A stretch of 64,000 bases of DNA, taken from Legionellales bacterium (lineage in GTDB: Bacteria; Pseudomonadota; Gammaproteobacteria; UBA1113). The translations under genes and the position numbers were made by a program. The DNA is taken from the NCBI GenBank assembly GCA_002709565.1, contig PAPY01000007.1, positions 142,969-206,968 of the forward strand, written 5' to 3'. Shown piece after piece: positions 62,305-64,000 of this stretch. How positions within the stretch are numbered: the first letter of the stretch is position 1; each line of letters begins with the position of its first letter. The notes under the pieces are model-generated. The model had not been told where the DNA came from. It made no database searches and saw nothing but the letters and a program-made list of their open reading frames with translations.

Positions 62305-62499
62305 CTAGCTTTGTGCACAAGAGAGAGTGAGTGAATGGTTTTCACCAGCAGTGCCTAGCTTAGCGATTTCACCACATCGGTAGTCAACAGTGATAGACTT
62401 CACATCGTATGGTGCTGGATCGCCACATAACGAATTATCAACAGCAAAAGTACATGAAGTAGTACCATCACAAAAACTTCTGACGGCATAGTGACCTGG
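62305..62499 (-). pseudogene. C-terminal fragment of a secreted Cys-rich (lectin-like) protein
   Basis: The minus strand is open from after a TAG at 62500-62502 to TAG 62305-62307, 64 codons without a start. It reads GHYAVRSFCDGTTSCTFAVD, then NSLCGDPAPYDVKSITVDYR, then CGEIAKLGTAGENHSLTLSC. The C-x3-G-x3-C ... G-D-P ... K-x-x-x-V-x-Y-x-C spacing resembles SUEL/galactose-binding lectin-like modules. A proper terminator follows. The 5' part is replaced by insertion-element-like sequence (62490-62516), so the gene was truncated by an insertion. Confidence 0.6.
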
Positions 62500-62669
62500 C
62501 TACACCACTCCGGACAGATGACACGGGCTGTTGAGGTGGTTCTTGGGTGATTTTTGCAAGATTGGGTTAGAAGCCGTTATTTGCAGTTACTCGGATGAGA
62601 AAAAATGGTGGCACAATCATTCGCCCAAGTATCAATAAGTTATACCCCAACTCCCTGATTCGTAATCAG
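62490..62669. repeat. Insertion-element-like remnant
   Basis: Contains the boxes shared with other places: 62490-62516 (with 58528-58554), 62631-62668 (with 57210-57247) and CTGATTCGTAATCAG (62655-62669, with 58576-58590). CCGGACAGAT at 62510-62519 is the reverse complement of ATCTGTCCGG in the 82-base repeat. It abuts the truncated lectin-like gene. Confidence 0.5.
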
Positions 62670-62715
62670 CTCAATAGTGTAGCTAGTAAATTTCCAATAA
62701 AACTATATTTTAGCC

Positions 62716-63813
62716 TTAGCACACAATACAGCGACCACTGCCTCGCCTGTCATTATCTGATCTAGCTGACAATGAAGTTTCTGCTGTCTCATTGCTATCA
62801 TTATATTCGGCTGGTGGCAAGGCCGACGTGATTATCGATATCACATCGTCATATATAGGATGATACGAGTAGCTGGTGCATCCTTTAAAGCTCTCCATAT
62901 CGCTTTTTATATGTAATAGTATGTCTTCGAGGTTGCTATTATTTATGGTCTCAATACGACGTTTTATACAATTAGCGGCATATGTTATACCAGGGTTTGG
63001 GAAAAATCCCCAGCTAATATTTCCTTGTTGATTCACTTCGATGGCTTTGATACAGACAAGGTTGAGGGCTGTATTTAGTCTAAGTTGATTATTTTGATAT
63101 TTAATTGAATCGCGAGTGAGTGATGGGTTTACTGTAGGAACAATCAATGCAATTATTTCTACTGGCAGTACAGAAAAGCTAACATCTTCTTTCATAATGA
63201 GAAGTAAAGTCATCCATAATTCATGATATCTATTAACAAATCTGGTGATAATTTCATCTTTACCATTATTAATGGCTAGCTCTGATAGAGTTATGCTATC
63301 GACATATTCTGGATTAACAGGCGAATAAACATTAGCATCAGCATCAATAAGAGCTATTGCAATATTCATGTTATTTTTTTTGATAGCTGAATGAAGAGGT
63401 GTATAACCTTTATCAGTAGCAGCATCAACATCAGCCCCAGCTTGAATAAGAGCCCTAGCAATTTCTGTATGATCACGTTCAATAGCAAGAGTGAGTGGTG
63501 GGATGCTTGTAGCGCCGGCATCATCAACATTAGCTCCAGCTTTTATAAGTGCTAACACAATGTCGATATTATTCGTCATAATGGCAAGCTGGAGTGGCGT
63601 GGGATAATTGCCATGATTAACATCTCCTCCTGTGCTTATGAGCGCTTGAACTATTAACATATTTCTATTTGAGACAGCAATTAAGAGTGGTGTTTCGCCA
63701 TCTTGGTTTTGAGCATTAACATTAACGTCAGTTTTTGTTAGCTTTATAACAGTGCTTGCATCATTCGCCATAACGGCATCATGCAGTTGTTCTTCTTTCT
63801 TAGTCAAAGGCAT
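62716..63813 (-). CDS. Ankyrin-repeat protein with F-box-like motif and CaaX-like C-terminus (candidate effector)
   Basis: A 365-residue protein. Residues about 38-165 hold four to five ankyrin repeats: DGETPLLIAVSNRNMLIVQALISTGGDVNHG, TPLQLAIMTNNIDIVLALIKAGANVDDAG, PLTLAIERDHTEIARALIQAGADVDAA and YTPLHSAIKKNNMNIAIALIDADANVYS. Residues 212-232 (SFSVLPVEIIALIVPTV) resemble an F-box start. The protein ends RRGSGRCIVC: a terminal Cys-Ile-Val-Cys that fits a CaaX prenylation box, preceded by basic residues. Ankyrins plus F-box plus CaaX is the make-up of Legionella AnkB (CVLC), which host enzymes farnesylate; here the domain order differs. No export signal is visible. Function inferred. Confidence 0.85.
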   Translation of the reverse strand: MPLTKKEEQLHDAVMANDASTVIKLTKTDVNVNAQNQDGETPLLIAVSNRNMLIVQALISTGGDVNHGNYPTPLQLAIMTNNIDIVLALIKAGANVDDAGATSIPPLTLAIERDHTEIARALIQAGADVDAATDKGYTPLHSAIKKNNMNIAIALIDADANVYSPVNPEYVDSITLSELAINNGKDEIITRFVNRYHELWMTLLLIMKEDVSFSVLPVEIIALIVPTVNPSLTRDSIKYQNNQLRLNTALNLVCIKAIEVNQQGNISWGFFPNPGITYAANCIKRRIETINNSNLEDILLHIKSDMESFKGCTSYSYHPIYDDVISIITSALPPAEYNDSNETAETSLSARSDNDRRGSGRCIVC

Positions 63814-63901
63814 GGCAGGTTTCCTCTTATTGTTTGTTTCTTATAATTGCAGCTGATTATACTCGAATATGCCTCCCCGGCCAATAGTTGAACACCGCTA
63901 T

Positions 63902-63983
63902 TGTTGGTAACATGCCATTTGTCCGGTTTATGTAGCACGCCATCTGTCCGGTTCTCGACTATACCTATATCTGTTGTAAAACA
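63902..63983. repeat. 82-base direct repeat, copy B
   Basis: Nearly identical to 61053-61134. It ends 11 bases before a possible start codon (ATG 63995 with GGAG at 63985-63988), the layout expected of a transposon left end followed by its transposase gene. Confidence 0.75.
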
Positions 63984-63994
63984 TGGAGTTAGGC

Positions 63995-64000
63995 ATGAGT
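63995..64000 (+). CDS. Possible gene start at window edge
   Basis: ATGAGT at 63995 has GGAG six bases upstream and follows the IS-end-like repeat. Only two codons are visible. It may be a transposase, which cannot be judged here. Confidence 0.3.

Overview
The window reads as the chromosome of a gammaproteobacterium with a host-associated lifestyle, most like the Legionellales (Legionella/Coxiella/Berkiella type); this is inferred from gene content, not from a marker gene. Housekeeping genes are gammaproteobacterial (glnA with an adenylylation Tyr, rpmE, ttcA, mutY-yggX, trmB, hemW, cysQ, mdh, rimK, tgt, dam). Between them lie blocks of more AT-rich genes of eukaryote-like or unknown type: ankyrin repeats, F-box-like motifs, a CaaX-like C-terminus, degenerate kinase-like domains, Sel1 and TPR repeats.

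Layout. 0-9.5 kb: tail of a thiouridylase-like gene, tusA-like, glnA, a DUF4124 protein, an SNF symporter, a repeat-preceded ATPase, exonuclease III, rpmE, then an overlapping set MFS transporter / PAAR-like DUF4150 protein / ttcA. 9.6-24.6 kb: an accessory block ending at tRNA-Phe, whose 5' part is duplicated nearby. It holds a TPR-glycosyltransferase, small secreted proteins, a gene pair that may be frameshifted, a histidine-phosphatase-like protein, a tandem kinase-like protein, a DUF234 ATPase flanked by identical palindromes, a class A beta-lactamase, a PAS-LuxR regulator, a HigBA pair, a glyoxalase gene split by an unknown 542-residue gene, and a HEPN/MNT pair. 24.6-32.8 kb: asmA-mutY-yggX, an OPT transporter, trmB and an SLC13 permease. 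32.9-35.2 kb: a small island of unknown genes, one probably frameshifted. 35.1-53.9 kb: hemW, cysQ-mdh-rimK-desuccinylase-rimB, MscS and ZntB, a ZIP transporter, GGDEF-EAL, dam, a PPTase, tgt, SDR-photolyase, a DUF4143 ATPase with a phased operator array, and a monooxygenase. 54-64 kb: an insertion-scarred accessory region with a 35-residue-repeat solenoid carrying an F-box-like motif, a Sel1 protein, a second PAS-LuxR regulator, a broken lectin-like gene, an ankyrin/F-box-like/CaaX-like protein, and an 82-nt repeat present twice.

Most notable. (1) Three unrelated-sequence P-loop ATPase genes (ATPase_2, DUF234 and DUF4143 types) each have a distinct palindromic or repeat array ending about 15-21 nt before the start codon. 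(2) A cluster of candidate host-directed effectors: ankyrin plus F-box-like plus C-terminal Cys-Ile-Val-Cys, resembling the architecture of Legionella AnkB; a solenoid of about 17 units of 35 residues with an F-box-like end; and a tandem degenerate kinase-like protein. (3) A glyoxalase gene cleanly split by an effector-like gene. No complete insertion sequence, CRISPR array or rRNA was seen.
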